A stretch of DNA of 64,000 nucleotides. Source: Acidobacteriota bacterium. GTDB taxonomy: Bacteria > Acidobacteriota > Terriglobia > Terriglobales > Acidobacteriaceae. The position numbers and the translations under genes are program-made. Positions 54,176 through 63,877 of this stretch are shown one piece after another. The number at the start of each line of letters is the position of its first letter. Position 1 is the stretch's first letter. Under the pieces are notes generated by a model. The model did no database searches and was not told where the DNA came from. It worked only from the letters and a program-made list of their open reading frames with translations. The stretch covers positions 294,675-358,674 of the forward strand of contig JABCZL010000006.1 in NCBI GenBank assembly GCA_013289685.1, in the 5' to 3' direction.

Positions 54176-54477
54176 TCGTATCTCCTTGGCTTTAAAGCTG
54201 TTTGATTATAGCAAATGTCGTTTCCGGCACAAGGGTTGATTGGCACCCTCTGTGGGAAACTATCTCCTAATTGGATGCCGCCTGGGGCGGGAAGTCGCAT
54301 TGTTCCCACTCCTGTAAGAGGCTCCGAACAAAGGGATTAATTCGGTGCTGGAGCTTGCCAACGGGTCTATAATCATTTCCGACAAGGCGTTCCCCAGGAG
54401 TGGTGCGGGGTTCTGCGTGCCCCCACCACGAAGTGGAAGAGCTGCAGCACTTGGGTTGTTACCTGCCGAGGTGGCTT
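54176..54477. other. 302-bp region upstream of a small membrane protein
   Basis: It holds the ribosome site of erpA on the reverse strand and a GAGGTGG ribosome site for ATG 54478. I see nothing else I can name. Confidence 0.4.
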
Positions 54478-54747
54478 ATGACGTTAACTGTAGTGACGGT
54501 GATATTCGGAGTGTTCGCCGTTGGGCTCATCATCCTCTTGATTTACAAGAGCACACTCACCATGCACGAGGATGATCAACTGTTTCTGGATGACCACAAT
54601 TCGCACATGCAGGATGAGCAGACGGAGCTGTTGGTCAAGGTCAACCGGCTTACGATTCCGGTGCGCGTCTTCAGCATCGGGTCCGGCGTATTCCTGCTGG
54701 TGCTGGTGGCGATGCTGATCTATCAAAAGTTGAACGAAGTGCAGTAA
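54478..54747 (+). CDS. small membrane protein, two predicted helices
   Basis: An 89-aa protein starting at ATG 54478 with a GAGGTGG ribosome site. Helix 1 is LTVVTVIFGVFAVGLIILLIY; the acidic, Asp/Glu-rich loop KSTLTMHEDDQLFLDDHNSHMQDEQTE lies on one side; helix 2 is VFSIGSGVFLLVLVAMLIYQ. No family is recognised. It precedes the export operon but is separated from it by 377 bases. Confidence 0.75.
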   Translation: MTLTVVTVIFGVFAVGLIILLIYKSTLTMHEDDQLFLDDHNSHMQDEQTELLVKVNRLTIPVRVFSIGSGVFLLVLVAMLIYQKLNEVQ

Positions 54748-55124
54748 ACGTCATTTGCGAGAGTTGCGCCATTGGATGGCGTCCTCGCAAAGTGCAATGC
54801 GGTGCGGCCGCGATGCTTTGCGTGGCCGTACATTTCTCTGTTGGCGCAGCCGCGCAAGGGGAGATGCCGCTTCGTTCAGTTTGTTCGTTGCAATGGTCCT
54901 TTCTTGATTGATTCCGGGCCGCGGCCGCTTCGCAGGTCGTGGAAGGATCCTCCCGGAGCCACTTCTTCCCTGTCGAAGAAAAATGTTGAAGAAAAAATGC
55001 GACAGGAATCGCAAGCGAAGGCGGTCTTCACGATCTATTCTTGAGACCACGTTTCTTTTGGGACCACGGCGGCCGGGCAACTTTTGCGGTACAACCAGAC
55101 TCCTACGGCGGGAGCATTTCAGCG
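54748..55124. other. 377-bp region before the export operon
   Basis: No gene, repeat or promoter that I can support. It should hold the operon promoter, but no TTGACA/TATAAT pair with correct spacing is visible. Confidence 0.4.
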
Positions 55125-56321
55125 ATGCACACATCTCCTGCGGAAGTGATTCCCGACCCTGAGCCATCGGTAGATCAGCCGGGACCACAACCGGAACAAC
55201 CCAGAGACGACCGAGCGCGCCCGCGACGTTTGCGCGGCTGGATCATCGTTGGCTCGATGATCATCGCCGCGGCCGTGGTGGTTCTAGGCATCGTTGCCTT
55301 CGTCTTTGTCGGGACCCGGACCAAGACTTCCGCGATCGGAACTTCCACGGCGTCAGCTTCCACCAATGCAACTCAAGTTCTGCGGCTCAAAGGAACCACC
55401 GAGGCCGTGCATTCGCGGGCCATCCTCGCGCCGTTGCTGGCCGGCCAGTCGGTTCCAACGCTCACGATTATTCACCTCACGACGGCGGGCACCCGGGTCA
55501 AGCGGGGAGATTTGCTGGTGGAGTTTGACCGGCAAGCGCAGATGCGGGACTTCGTCGACAAGCAGGCGGACTACGCCAAGCTGGTCGACCAGGTGGCTGA
55601 GGAGCAGGCCAAGGAGAACGCGGCGCGAGCCAAGGATGAGACCGAACTGAAGACGGCCGAGGACAATCTCCGCAAGTCAGAACTGGAAATGCAGAAAGAG
55701 GAGATCGTCTCGCGCATCGATGCCGAGAAAAATCAGGAGAATCTCGACGAAGCCAAAGCGACCTTCGAACAGCTTCGCGAAACTTTTGATTTGAAGCGCA
55801 AGGCGGCTCTGGCTGCGATCCGCATTCTGGAAATTCAACGCGACCGCACGCAACAGACCATGCTGCACGCGCAGGCGAACGCGGACCTCATGCAGATTCG
55901 CTCGCCCCTCGACGGCGTGGTGGTGCTGAACACAATCTGGAAACAAGGAACCATGGGCGAGGTGCAGGAAGGCGATCAGGTGCGTCCGGGTGTGCCGTTC
56001 ATGCAGGTTGTAAATCCAGCGACCATGCAGGTGCGCGTGCTGGCCAACCAGCAGGATTTTCCGAGCCTGCAGGTTGGGCAGACGGCGAAGGTGCGGCTGG
56101 ATGCCTATCCGGATCTGGTGTTCCCGGCCAAGCTCGATCAACTGGCGCCCATCGGCGAGGGTGGAGATTTCTCGAGCAAGCTTCGCTCCTTCGTGGTCAT
56201 CGTGTCGATCGCAGGCAATGACCCCAAGCTGATGCCAGATCTGTCTGCTGCAGTGGATGTGGATATCACGAAACAGAACGCCGGATCAAATGCTGAATCA
56301 GCCGTCCGAGGTGGTTCGTAA
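55125..56321 (+). CDS. HlyD-like periplasmic adaptor 1
   Basis: 398 aa from ATG 55125. A cytoplasmic Pro/Arg-rich tail is followed by a transmembrane helix (about 42-66), a lipoyl half-motif, a long alpha hairpin (YAKLVDQVAEEQAKENAARAKDETELKTAEDNLRKSELEM, then the return helix near 215-250), a second lipoyl half and a beta-barrel. The lipoyl-coil-barrel layout is that of RND/ABC membrane fusion proteins. It overlaps adaptor 2 by one base (TAATG). Confidence 0.88.
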   Translation: MHTSPAEVIPDPEPSVDQPGPQPEQPRDDRARPRRLRGWIIVGSMIIAAAVVVLGIVAFVFVGTRTKTSAIGTSTASASTNATQVLRLKGTTEAVHSRAILAPLLAGQSVPTLTIIHLTTAGTRVKRGDLLVEFDRQAQMRDFVDKQADYAKLVDQVAEEQAKENAARAKDETELKTAEDNLRKSELEMQKEEIVSRIDAEKNQENLDEAKATFEQLRETFDLKRKAALAAIRILEIQRDRTQQTMLHAQANADLMQIRSPLDGVVVLNTIWKQGTMGEVQEGDQVRPGVPFMQVVNPATMQVRVLANQQDFPSLQVGQTAKVRLDAYPDLVFPAKLDQLAPIGEGGDFSSKLRSFVVIVSIAGNDPKLMPDLSAAVDVDITKQNAGSNAESAVRGGS

Positions 56322-57568
56322 TGATTCAGCGATTCCGCCAGCTTTCGATGCGACGCAAGGCGATGGCCGTCGTGATTCTGGTGCTGGCCGGAAGCGGCGT
56401 CGTTCTGGGGGCGGTCCGCCTGGGAAAGCGCACGCCTACTGTTCCGACCATCGCAGTGAAGCGCGGGGAATTCCTGGACTCTCTGCAATTTCGCGGCGAA
56501 GTGAAAGCGCTGAAGTCGGTCACGATCAGCGCTCCCTCCGAGGCCGGCGATCTGCAGATCATCAAGGTGTCGGCGGAAGGCACCGCGGTGAAACCCGGCG
56601 ACGTCGTAGTTGAGTTCGACAAAACAAAAACCGAGCAAGATCTTGCACAGTACAGGTCCAGCCTGAAGTCGGCGGAGGCGACAATCGATCAATCCCGCGC
56701 CCAGGCGCGGCTGGCCGAGGAAGAAGACAAGACCACTGTACTGAAAGCGCGCTATGCCGTGGAATCGGCAAAACTCGAGGCCAGCAAGCAGGAGATCGTT
56801 TCCAAGATTGAGGGAGAAGAGGCGAAGCTAAAACTGGCCGACGCCGAGCAGTCTCTGCGGGAGGCGGAAACGAAAGAGAAATCGGACAAGGCTCTCAACC
56901 AGGCAACCATCGAAAGCAGCGTGCAACTCAGCGCCAAGGCCAAGTTCGACGTGCAGCGCGCCGAGCGGTCGTTGGCGCAGATGAGCGTGCGCGCGCCCTC
57001 GGCGGGCACGATCAGCCTTCTGCAGCACTGGGGCGGCTCGGGTCCGGTTACCTACCGGCCGGGAGATCGCGCGTGGCCCGGGGCGGCGATTGCGGAATTG
57101 CCGGATGCAAACACGCTACGCATTTCCGCGCGCGTCGATGAAACCGAACGCGGCCGGCTGGCTTTCAAGCAGCCGGTGACGGTGCAGTTGAATGCCATCC
57201 CCGACCGGCAGTTTACCGGACACATCGAGCAGATCGGCGCCATCGCCAGCATGGATTTTTCCAGCGGCTGGCCCATCACGCGCAATTTTATTCTTGAGAT
57301 CGTTCTCGATCAGACCGATCCGCGCTTCAAACCTGGCATTTCGGGAGAGGTCACCGTGATCGTGGACCGGGTGCCCGACGCAATCACCATCCCCGCCCAA
57401 TCAATGTTTCAGAAATCTGGACAGAATGTAGCGTACGTGTGGCGAGGAACGGAGTTCGAGGAACGCGCGATTGAGGTTGCCAGAAAAAGTGGCGACAAGA
57501 TCATGGTCGCCAAGGGCGTGAGCGCCGGAGAGCAGCTGGCGCTGCGCGATCCTACGGCCAAGGAATAA
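56321..57568 (+). CDS. HlyD-like periplasmic adaptor 2
   Basis: A 415-aa membrane fusion protein: transmembrane helix near 15-32, alpha hairpin rich in Glu/Lys/Ala (about 100-220), then PSAGTISLLQHWGGSGPVTYRPGDRAWPG and a beta-barrel. The sequence differs clearly from adaptors 1 and 3, so this is not a simple duplication. Adaptor 3 follows after 13 bases. Confidence 0.88.
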   Translation: MIQRFRQLSMRRKAMAVVILVLAGSGVVLGAVRLGKRTPTVPTIAVKRGEFLDSLQFRGEVKALKSVTISAPSEAGDLQIIKVSAEGTAVKPGDVVVEFDKTKTEQDLAQYRSSLKSAEATIDQSRAQARLAEEEDKTTVLKARYAVESAKLEASKQEIVSKIEGEEAKLKLADAEQSLREAETKEKSDKALNQATIESSVQLSAKAKFDVQRAERSLAQMSVRAPSAGTISLLQHWGGSGPVTYRPGDRAWPGAAIAELPDANTLRISARVDETERGRLAFKQPVTVQLNAIPDRQFTGHIEQIGAIASMDFSSGWPITRNFILEIVLDQTDPRFKPGISGEVTVIVDRVPDAITIPAQSMFQKSGQNVAYVWRGTEFEERAIEVARKSGDKIMVAKGVSAGEQLALRDPTAKE

Positions 57569-57581
57569 CGCAGCAACTGAG

Positions 57582-58892
57582 ATGAAAAGCAGACGTGCCA
57601 TCACGTGGGCAGTGGCAGCGGTCGTTCTGTGCGCCGTGGTGGGCGTGGTGGCGGCCGTGCGCCGGGCCTCGCCGGCAGCCGGCGCGGACGATGTTCCGAC
57701 CGGACGCGTGAAACGGGGCGACCTCGACATGAAGGTTTTCGTCACCGGAGAATTACGCGCCAGCCATTCCGAGATGCTGACCGCGCCTCCCATCGGCGGA
57801 GGTGCGCTGCAGATCACGCATTTGCTGCACACCGGCACGGCCGTCAAGAAGGGCGATCTGGTGATGGAGTTCGATCCCACCGAGCAGCATTTCAAGCTGG
57901 ATCAGAATCGCTCCGAATTGCAGCAGGCTGAACAGGAGATCACCAAGGCGAAAGCCGACGCAGCGGTGGTCGCGGCGCAGGACAAAGTCGCGCTGCTCAA
58001 AGCGCGGTACGACGTTCGACGCGCCGAACTGGACGTGCAGAAGAATGAACTGGTCAGCACCATCGATGCGAGAAAAAACGACCTGGCTCTGGACCAGGCG
58101 AAGCGGGTGCTCGCCGAACTCGAACAGGACGTCAAGTCGCGCAGCGCATCGAATCAGGCCGCCATCTCGCTGGCCGAGGAAAAGCGCAATAAGGCAAAGC
58201 TCGCGATGGACCAGGCACAGGGCAACATCGACAAGATGCGCGTTGTCGCTCCCATGGACGGTCTGGTCGCGTTGGAAAAGAACGAGGGCGCGGCGGGCGG
58301 ATTTTTCTTCAGCGGGATGTCGCTACCGGAATATCGCGAAGGGGACCAGGTTGAACCCGGCAGAACGGTAGGCCAGGTCGTCGACGCCAAGGAAATGGAA
58401 CTGAGCGCTAAGGTGGGAGAACTCGAGCGCAACAACATCAAAGAAGGGCAGCCGGTCGACATGCAGCTCGATGCGTTTCCGGGCAACACGTTTCACGGCA
58501 CCGTGAAGACCGTGGGCGGCGCCAACACTCGCAGAATGTGGGACGACGATACCAGCACCAAGTTCGAAGTAACCATCAAACTCGCAACCACCGACCCGCG
58601 CATGCGGCCTGGACTGACGGCCCACATTTCGATTAATGGCGATCCGCGGAAAGACGTGCTGTACGTGCCGCGACAGGCGCTGTTCTTGAAAGAAAATAAG
58701 CGCGTGGTGTACGTACATAATGGCAGCAACTTTGATCCGCGCGAAGTGAAGATTCAGGCCGAGAATGAGAGTCGCGCCGCTATTGATGGGATTAGCGCCG
58801 GCACGGAGATCGCGTTGATCGATCCGACTGCTCCTCGAAGGGCAACGAACGCCGGCACTCCCCCGCCTGTCGGCGGAGGAGGTGCTCCGTAA
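57582..58892 (+). CDS. HlyD-like periplasmic adaptor 3
   Basis: A 436-aa membrane fusion protein with a transmembrane helix near 6-24, a helical hairpin (QNRSELQQAEQEITKAKADAAVVAAQDKVALLKARYDVRRAELD), the lipoyl half PMDGLVALEKNEGAAGG with an extra loop GFFFSGMSLPEYREGD, and a barrel. The stop overlaps the permease start (TAATG), so both are coupled. Confidence 0.88.
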   Translation: MKSRRAITWAVAAVVLCAVVGVVAAVRRASPAAGADDVPTGRVKRGDLDMKVFVTGELRASHSEMLTAPPIGGGALQITHLLHTGTAVKKGDLVMEFDPTEQHFKLDQNRSELQQAEQEITKAKADAAVVAAQDKVALLKARYDVRRAELDVQKNELVSTIDARKNDLALDQAKRVLAELEQDVKSRSASNQAAISLAEEKRNKAKLAMDQAQGNIDKMRVVAPMDGLVALEKNEGAAGGFFFSGMSLPEYREGDQVEPGRTVGQVVDAKEMELSAKVGELERNNIKEGQPVDMQLDAFPGNTFHGTVKTVGGANTRRMWDDDTSTKFEVTIKLATTDPRMRPGLTAHISINGDPRKDVLYVPRQALFLKENKRVVYVHNGSNFDPREVKIQAENESRAAIDGISAGTEIALIDPTAPRRATNAGTPPPVGGGGAP

Positions 58893-60184
58893 TGGCGACG
58901 GTTGCGTCCACTCCTCCGGCACGTCTGCTACGGGGCTACCAGCAGTGGCTCCCCGATATGCAACTGGGGCTGCAGAATCTGCTGCTGCACCGGTTGCGGT
59001 CTTTGCTGACTATGCTGGGGATGATTTTCGGCGTCGCGGCCGTGGTCTCAATGCTCTCGATTGGCGCGGGCGCGCGACAGAAAGTCATGGCCCTGATCGA
59101 ACAGATGGGCGTGCACAACCTGATCGTGGAAGCGAAAGAAACCACGGAGTGGCAGGCACATCAGAAGGTTCGCAAACTTTCTCAGGGATTGTCTTTTCAG
59201 GATTATCGCGTGATCCGCGACGACGTCAACGACATCGTCGCCGGCACGCCGCGGAAGCGGATGACTCCGTCGAAGACGATTCCGAAATCGCAGCAGGATC
59301 CGCCCACGGTGTACGGAGTCAATCCAAACTACCTGGCGATCGCGGGACTGCACGTACAGCAAGGGCGATTCTTTACTGACGATGAAGACACGCGGGGCGC
59401 GCCAGTGGTCGTGCTGGGCGCGGCGGCCCGGTCGAGCCTGTTCGGTTCCGCCGATCCGATCGGACAGTATGTCAAGGCCAATGAAACCTGGTTCCGTGTG
59501 ATCGGAGTGGCTTCGCCGCAGCTCAGTTCGCAAACCGAAGTGGCGGGCGTGCCCACGCAGGACCTTAATAACATCATGTACGTGCCGTTGAATTCGGCAA
59601 TTCTGCGGCTGGAGGATAACTACAGCGATGTGCGCGATGAGATTGACGGCATCTACCTGAACATTCGCGACAACGCCGACATGGCCTCCGTGGCGCAGGT
59701 GGTGCGGGCGATTCTCGATTCGTCGCATCATTCCGCCGGAGATTTCAGCGTGATCGTGCCCGCCGAACTGCTCGCCGAGCAGAAGCGCACGGAGCGTTTA
59801 TTCAACGCAGTGATGGTTGCGATCGCGTCGATTTCTCTGCTCGTCGGTGGGATCGGCATCATGAACATCATGCTTGCCAGCATTCTGGAGCGGACCCGCG
59901 AGATTGGCGTGCGCCGCGCTGTGGGCGCGCGGCAGTCGGACATCATCCGCCAGTTCGTGGTCGAGGCCATGCTGATTTCCTTTGTGGGAGGAAGCTTCGG
60001 CATCGTGTTCGGCTTCGTGATGTCGCGCCTGATCGCATTGCTCGCCGGATGGTCGACGATTGTGACGTTGAGTTCCATCCTGCTAGCCTTCATCGTCTCG
60101 ATTACGGTCGGACTCGTTTTCGGAATTTACCCTGCAGTCAAAGCCGCACGTCTCGATCCAGTGGAAGCAATTCGCTGGGAGTAG
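58892..60184 (+). CDS. MacB-like ABC permease (without ATPase domain)
   Basis: A 430-aa permease: N-terminal helix in the LLLHRLRSLLTMLGMIFGVAAVVSML segment, the large periplasmic MacB_PCD domain (about 60-280), then the FtsX domain with three helices (ASISLLVGGIGIMNIMLAS, FVVEAMLISFVGGSFGIVFG, LSSILLAFIVSITVGLVFGIYPAVKAARLDPVEAIRWE). REIGVRRAVGARQSDI is the coupling segment. Full MacB carries an N-terminal ATPase; here there is none and no ATPase gene in the operon. It must use a remote subunit. Confidence 0.92.
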   Translation: MATVASTPPARLLRGYQQWLPDMQLGLQNLLLHRLRSLLTMLGMIFGVAAVVSMLSIGAGARQKVMALIEQMGVHNLIVEAKETTEWQAHQKVRKLSQGLSFQDYRVIRDDVNDIVAGTPRKRMTPSKTIPKSQQDPPTVYGVNPNYLAIAGLHVQQGRFFTDDEDTRGAPVVVLGAAARSSLFGSADPIGQYVKANETWFRVIGVASPQLSSQTEVAGVPTQDLNNIMYVPLNSAILRLEDNYSDVRDEIDGIYLNIRDNADMASVAQVVRAILDSSHHSAGDFSVIVPAELLAEQKRTERLFNAVMVAIASISLLVGGIGIMNIMLASILERTREIGVRRAVGARQSDIIRQFVVEAMLISFVGGSFGIVFGFVMSRLIALLAGWSTIVTLSSILLAFIVSITVGLVFGIYPAVKAARLDPVEAIRWE

Positions 60185-60236
60185 GACGCGGCCACCGTCT
60201 TCACGCATCAGTCAACACACCTTGGAGGATTGAGGA

Positions 60237-61901
60237 ATGAAATATTCTCGCCTGGGGCTTCTCGCTTGCCTTCTGCTGCCGTTGCATCTGTTCACTGAGC
60301 CCGGCTGGGCGCAGACCACGCGTCAACCGGAAACATATCGCGGACTGACGAACCTGCAGGCCGTCTCGAACACGCTGCCGGGCGCACAATACATGCGGGA
60401 TCACGTGGTGGATGGCAAGCTGCGTTTGACCCTGCAGGATGCGGTGGCCGTGACTCTGGCCAATAACAGCAATGTCAGGCTCCAGGAATTGAATATCGAA
60501 AATACGAAGTATGCGCTGCTGAGCGCGCATTCGCCTTTTGACCCTTCCGTGCAGGGCAGCTTCAACGCCCAGCGGTCGATTTCACAGGCGTATACCCAAC
60601 TTTCGGGGGTGCCAGCGCTCGGTGCTCCGCTGAGCACGCTGAACCAGTTCACCCAACTCACCTACGGCCAGACGCTGGAGACCGGAACTAACTTTCAAGT
60701 CAATTTCAACACGACCAAGCTCTCGTCAAACAGCACCAACGACTTCATCAACCCCTCCATCTCTTCCTTTCTGAGCTTCCAGTTCACGCAGCCCCTGTTG
60801 CGGAATCGCTGGCTGTTCGCGAATCGCGCGCCCCTGGTCATCGCGCGCCGAAACCTGCAAGCATCCCGCGCCACGTTCGAAGCGCAGGTCAGCGGCATCA
60901 TTCAGTCGGTCGTCACTCAATATTGGAACGTCGTGCAGGCTCGCGGAAGCCTCGATGTTGCGCGGAAGTCCCTCGACGCCGCCGAGGCCACCTACAAACA
61001 CGACAAACGCGCGCTGGAGTTGGGCGCCCTGCCGCCGCTGGATATTTATCGTTCAGAATCGCAGGTGGCCGGCCGGCGCGTCTCGGTGATTCAAAGCGAG
61101 TACGCTCTCAAGCAGACCGAGGATGCCTTCCGTCAAACCGTGGGCGCCGACATTGATCCTTTCTTTCGCGCGATTGATCTCGATTTAACGGAAACACCCG
61201 AACCCGCAGGAGAGTTGCGGAGCATCGACGCAGCGACGGCCCTGCAACAGGCAATGACAAAGCGCCCGGAACTGGAAGCAGCGCGCCAGTCGCTGGCCAA
61301 CGACGACACCAGCATCCGGCTGGCTCACAACAATCTGCTGCCCGACTTGCGCTTGAGCGGAAACTATTCGGGGAACGGACTGGGAGGCAACCAGTACAAT
61401 CTCAACGTCACTCCGCCGCAGTTGGTGTCCTACGGAGGCTTGGGCGATTCGCTGAACCAGCTTTTCGGCTTTGGATATCCCTCCTACGGATTCTCGTTGA
61501 CCTTGAACTTGCCCATCAAAAACCGGAGCGGGCAAGCTGCTCTCGGCAACGCTCTGGTCTCGCGCCGCCGCGATTTGTACACCGACCGGCAGATTCGTGA
61601 GCAGATCACGTACGACGTCAGCAACGCCGTCCATCAACTTGAGGAGGCAAAAATCAGCGTGGCGGCCAGCAAAGAAGCAGTCGATCTGGCACGAAAAACC
61701 ATGGCAGCAGAACAGCGCAAGTATGAACTGGGAACGGGCCAGATTTTTCTGGTCCTCGAAGCTCAAACCGAACTGGCCGCGGCAGAACAAAGCCTGTTGC
61801 AGGCGGAAGTCGGCTATCAACTTTCCGTAACCGCCGTGGATTACGCCACTGGCGGATTGCTCGATCCCTACCACGTGCAGATCGCTGAATTAACTCACTA
61901 G
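60237..61901 (+). CDS. TolC-family outer membrane efflux protein
   Basis: A 554-aa exported protein: signal peptide to about GWAQT, then two outer membrane efflux domains with long amphipathic helices (VSGIIQSVVTQYWNVVQARGSLDVARKSLDAAEATYKHDKRALELGALPPLDIYRSESQVA, and the second near 460-520). GGAGGATTGAGGA is a strong ribosome site before ATG 60237. With the adaptors and permease it completes a trans-envelope export system. Confidence 0.93.
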   Translation: MKYSRLGLLACLLLPLHLFTEPGWAQTTRQPETYRGLTNLQAVSNTLPGAQYMRDHVVDGKLRLTLQDAVAVTLANNSNVRLQELNIENTKYALLSAHSPFDPSVQGSFNAQRSISQAYTQLSGVPALGAPLSTLNQFTQLTYGQTLETGTNFQVNFNTTKLSSNSTNDFINPSISSFLSFQFTQPLLRNRWLFANRAPLVIARRNLQASRATFEAQVSGIIQSVVTQYWNVVQARGSLDVARKSLDAAEATYKHDKRALELGALPPLDIYRSESQVAGRRVSVIQSEYALKQTEDAFRQTVGADIDPFFRAIDLDLTETPEPAGELRSIDAATALQQAMTKRPELEAARQSLANDDTSIRLAHNNLLPDLRLSGNYSGNGLGGNQYNLNVTPPQLVSYGGLGDSLNQLFGFGYPSYGFSLTLNLPIKNRSGQAALGNALVSRRRDLYTDRQIREQITYDVSNAVHQLEEAKISVAASKEAVDLARKTMAAEQRKYELGTGQIFLVLEAQTELAAAEQSLLQAEVGYQLSVTAVDYATGGLLDPYHVQIAELTH

Positions 61902-61976
61902 GTTTCCAGATACTAGCGAGTGGCGTCGCGCCTTCCCCACTGTTGGCAAAGGCAGTAAACTATTATTCCCGACCGT

Positions 61977-62018
61977 GCGAAAGTGGCGGAATTGGCAGAC
62001 GCACCAGACTTAGGATTC
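61977..62018 (+). pseudogene. 5' fragment of tRNA-Leu (UAG)
   Basis: Acceptor strand GCGAAAG, TGGCGGAATTGGCAGACGC D-arm and CCAGACTTAGGATTC anticodon arm (anticodon TAG) match tRNA-Leu genes. After about 42 bases the sequence departs: the right arm of the anticodon stem, long variable arm, T-arm and CTTTCGC acceptor complement are missing. It is a scar of integration or deletion inside the anticodon region. Confidence 0.75.
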
Positions 62019-62167
62019 CGTGTGTGCTACAAGCAATTTTCCCGCCAAACCCTTTAGAACCCAGTCCCGAAAGGCTTCTGCTGGGGTCCCGATATCATCA
62101 AACTACGCTATAGGCAGTTGTGCTGCCTACATTTTGCCTACATTTTTCTTGGCTGGAGGAACTGCTT

Positions 62168-62215
62168 CGCCATTACACTCAGAATCCCGGTCCGGGTATT
62201 TTGAGTGTAATGGCG
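62168..62215. repeat. 48-bp near-perfect inverted repeat
   Basis: CGCCATTACACTCA (62168-62181) and TGAGTGTAATGGCG (62202-62215) are perfect complements; the inner CCCGG-T-CCGGG continues the pairing with two bulges. It looks like the end of an insertion element or a structured RNA. Confidence 0.75.
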
Positions 62216-62321
62216 ATTTATCGCCAGTTGGGACGATTGCTGGCGGCTGGGATTACTTCCGGTTTGCCGACAAACCGGAAACGATCGCATGTTGCTCAAT
62301 CTAATTGCCGAGGGGAAGCGC

Positions 62322-62560
62322 TTATCTGGAGCCGAGCGAAGTGCGGAGATGGAGCATCTCATCCACTTTTCTCAGAAGGTCACCTCGTGATAGTGGCTTC
62401 TGCAGGAGGATGGCTCCCTCTGCGATGAGTTGTTGAGCCACGGGGACTTCAGCATATCCTGAAACGTATAAGACTTTCGCTTCCGGATGCAACGCCCGTA
62501 CTTTCGTCGCAACTGAGGGTCCACTCATGTCAGGCAGCACTACATCGCTGACGATTCCGC
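62322..62560 (-). pseudogene. receiver-domain remnant (response regulator/hybrid kinase C-terminus)
   Basis: Translation of the reverse strand ending at TAA 62322-62324 reads VSDVVLPDMSGPSVATKV, VLYVSGYAEVPV and ILLQKPLSRGDLLRKVDEML, which is the second two-thirds of a CheY-like domain with phospho-acceptor Asp and conserved Lys. The first strand with its acidic pair is missing. It is abutted by the 3' end of the gene at 62570, so it is a truncated relic. Confidence 0.7.
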
Positions 62561-62569
62561 CAGGGCGTA

Positions 62570-63220
62570 TCAAAGATCCCAAATGCTGCCGCCGCTCCTT
62601 TTGCCGGGAATGATCACACTGAGCGGCACCGTGGCTTCGCCTTTCATCCAGAAATCGTTGGCCCCGGAGGACTTCAATTCGACCAGAGCGGCGTGCACAC
62701 AATTGGTCTCGCGCGCCACATCGCCCGACAGAGCGGTGTAGAGTCCCGGCTACACCGGATGCCATTCATAAAAATCCTGGAACCAGACGTGGACGGTTCC
62801 CGCGCTGTAATCGACTTCGAAATCCAGTATGTCGATGGCGCCAAACGCAAAGCGGAAATCCTGATCGTCATAATCGGACTGTTCCAGCTTGAAGGAGTCG
62901 GCGAATTTTCCAACCCCAGTGGCCGGGATATGGCTGGCGAGTGTCGACTGGATGCCCTTATCCCGTCGCAGCCACAGATCAATATTGACGTTCTCGTCAA
63001 AGTCCTTCCCGCTGCCCGCCAGATAGTACCGCAGATGAGCCAGGGCGATTGGCTTGGCGGCGAACTTTGCGATGATGGCCGCGTCTACGAGACCCCTTGG
63101 ACTGAGTCGCGGACAAAGGAGATTCAGCTCGAAAGAACTGTTCGGATTGGCTTGCACGTCCGCCCAACGGCCGCTTGGGGTATGTCCGTGGTTGATCCCG
63201 GGATGGAAAGTCGTCGCCAT
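62570..63220 (-). pseudogene. hypothetical gene interrupted by an amber codon
   Basis: From ATG 63218-63220 (MATTFHPGINHGHTPSGRWA) the frame is open to TAG at 62750-62752, then continues in the same frame to TGA at 62570-62572 with protein-like sequence (PGLYTALSGDVARETNCV, DFWMKGEATVPLSV). The first part contains WLRRDKGIQSTLASHIPATG and a acidic DYDDQDF stretch. I do not recognise the family. The frame is open for another 26 codons upstream, so the true start may be further up and lost. Confidence 0.55.
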
Positions 63221-63877
63221 ACCATTCGCCCTGATATCGCTTGCGGGCTTCGTCCCGAGCAGCGCCGAACAGAGCCGATCAGGACTTTCCCTGCTACCTC
63301 AGAAACGCAAACATTTTACACTCAGGACAGGTTCTGTCCCAGCCCCACACTACATATCTGGAGTCGATTCTCAAAGAACTCTTCCACCCGCCCCAGAATT
63401 TCTACCGTACTCTTCGACTTCGGTGCGAATCGCTGACGAGGTACTTAAAGCAACCAGAATCGAATGCCTACGCACGCAATCAGACTATCCGGGTAGTCCA
63501 AACCAATGGTGCAACGAGGAAGGCCCAAAAGTTCTGAGAAGCCTCGCCAAGCAGATTCGATCCCGACAATGAGCGTAATCGGGATGTTACAACAGCTTGA
63601 GCTTGCTCCGGGGGCTCGATGCTGCTACCCGGCGTAGGATTGGAACTTCAGCGTTAAAACCTCGTCGAATGATCCAGCTCCAGACCAGCCAATCAAAAGA
63701 GTTGCGATTGCAATTCTTCGAAGCATGTGGAGATTAGACACCAGCTCTCGATTTTAGGAAGGACGACTGTTTAGATCAGATGGGATGAGAAGGCCGGACT
63801 TCGACGGGGCCCGGCAAGACGAATCCAAGCCAAGCGGCAACTGAATTTTTATTTCAACGCCAGGAACCATCGCCCGG
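63221..63877. other. 657-bp region without supported genes
   Basis: Open frames here are short, on both strands, and without known motifs. It is part of the decayed segment. Confidence 0.4.

Larger units (their letters stand above)
61902..62321. other. 420-bp region with a tRNA fragment and an inverted repeat
   Basis: It contains the tRNA-Leu 5' fragment (61977-62018) and the 48-bp inverted repeat (62168-62215). Repeats of tgcctacatttt (62126-62154) lie between. No gene is supported. Confidence 0.6.

Noticed and set aside
62120..62428. Frame across the 48-bp inverted repeat
   Set aside because: The reading crosses the hairpin and has no recognisable motif.
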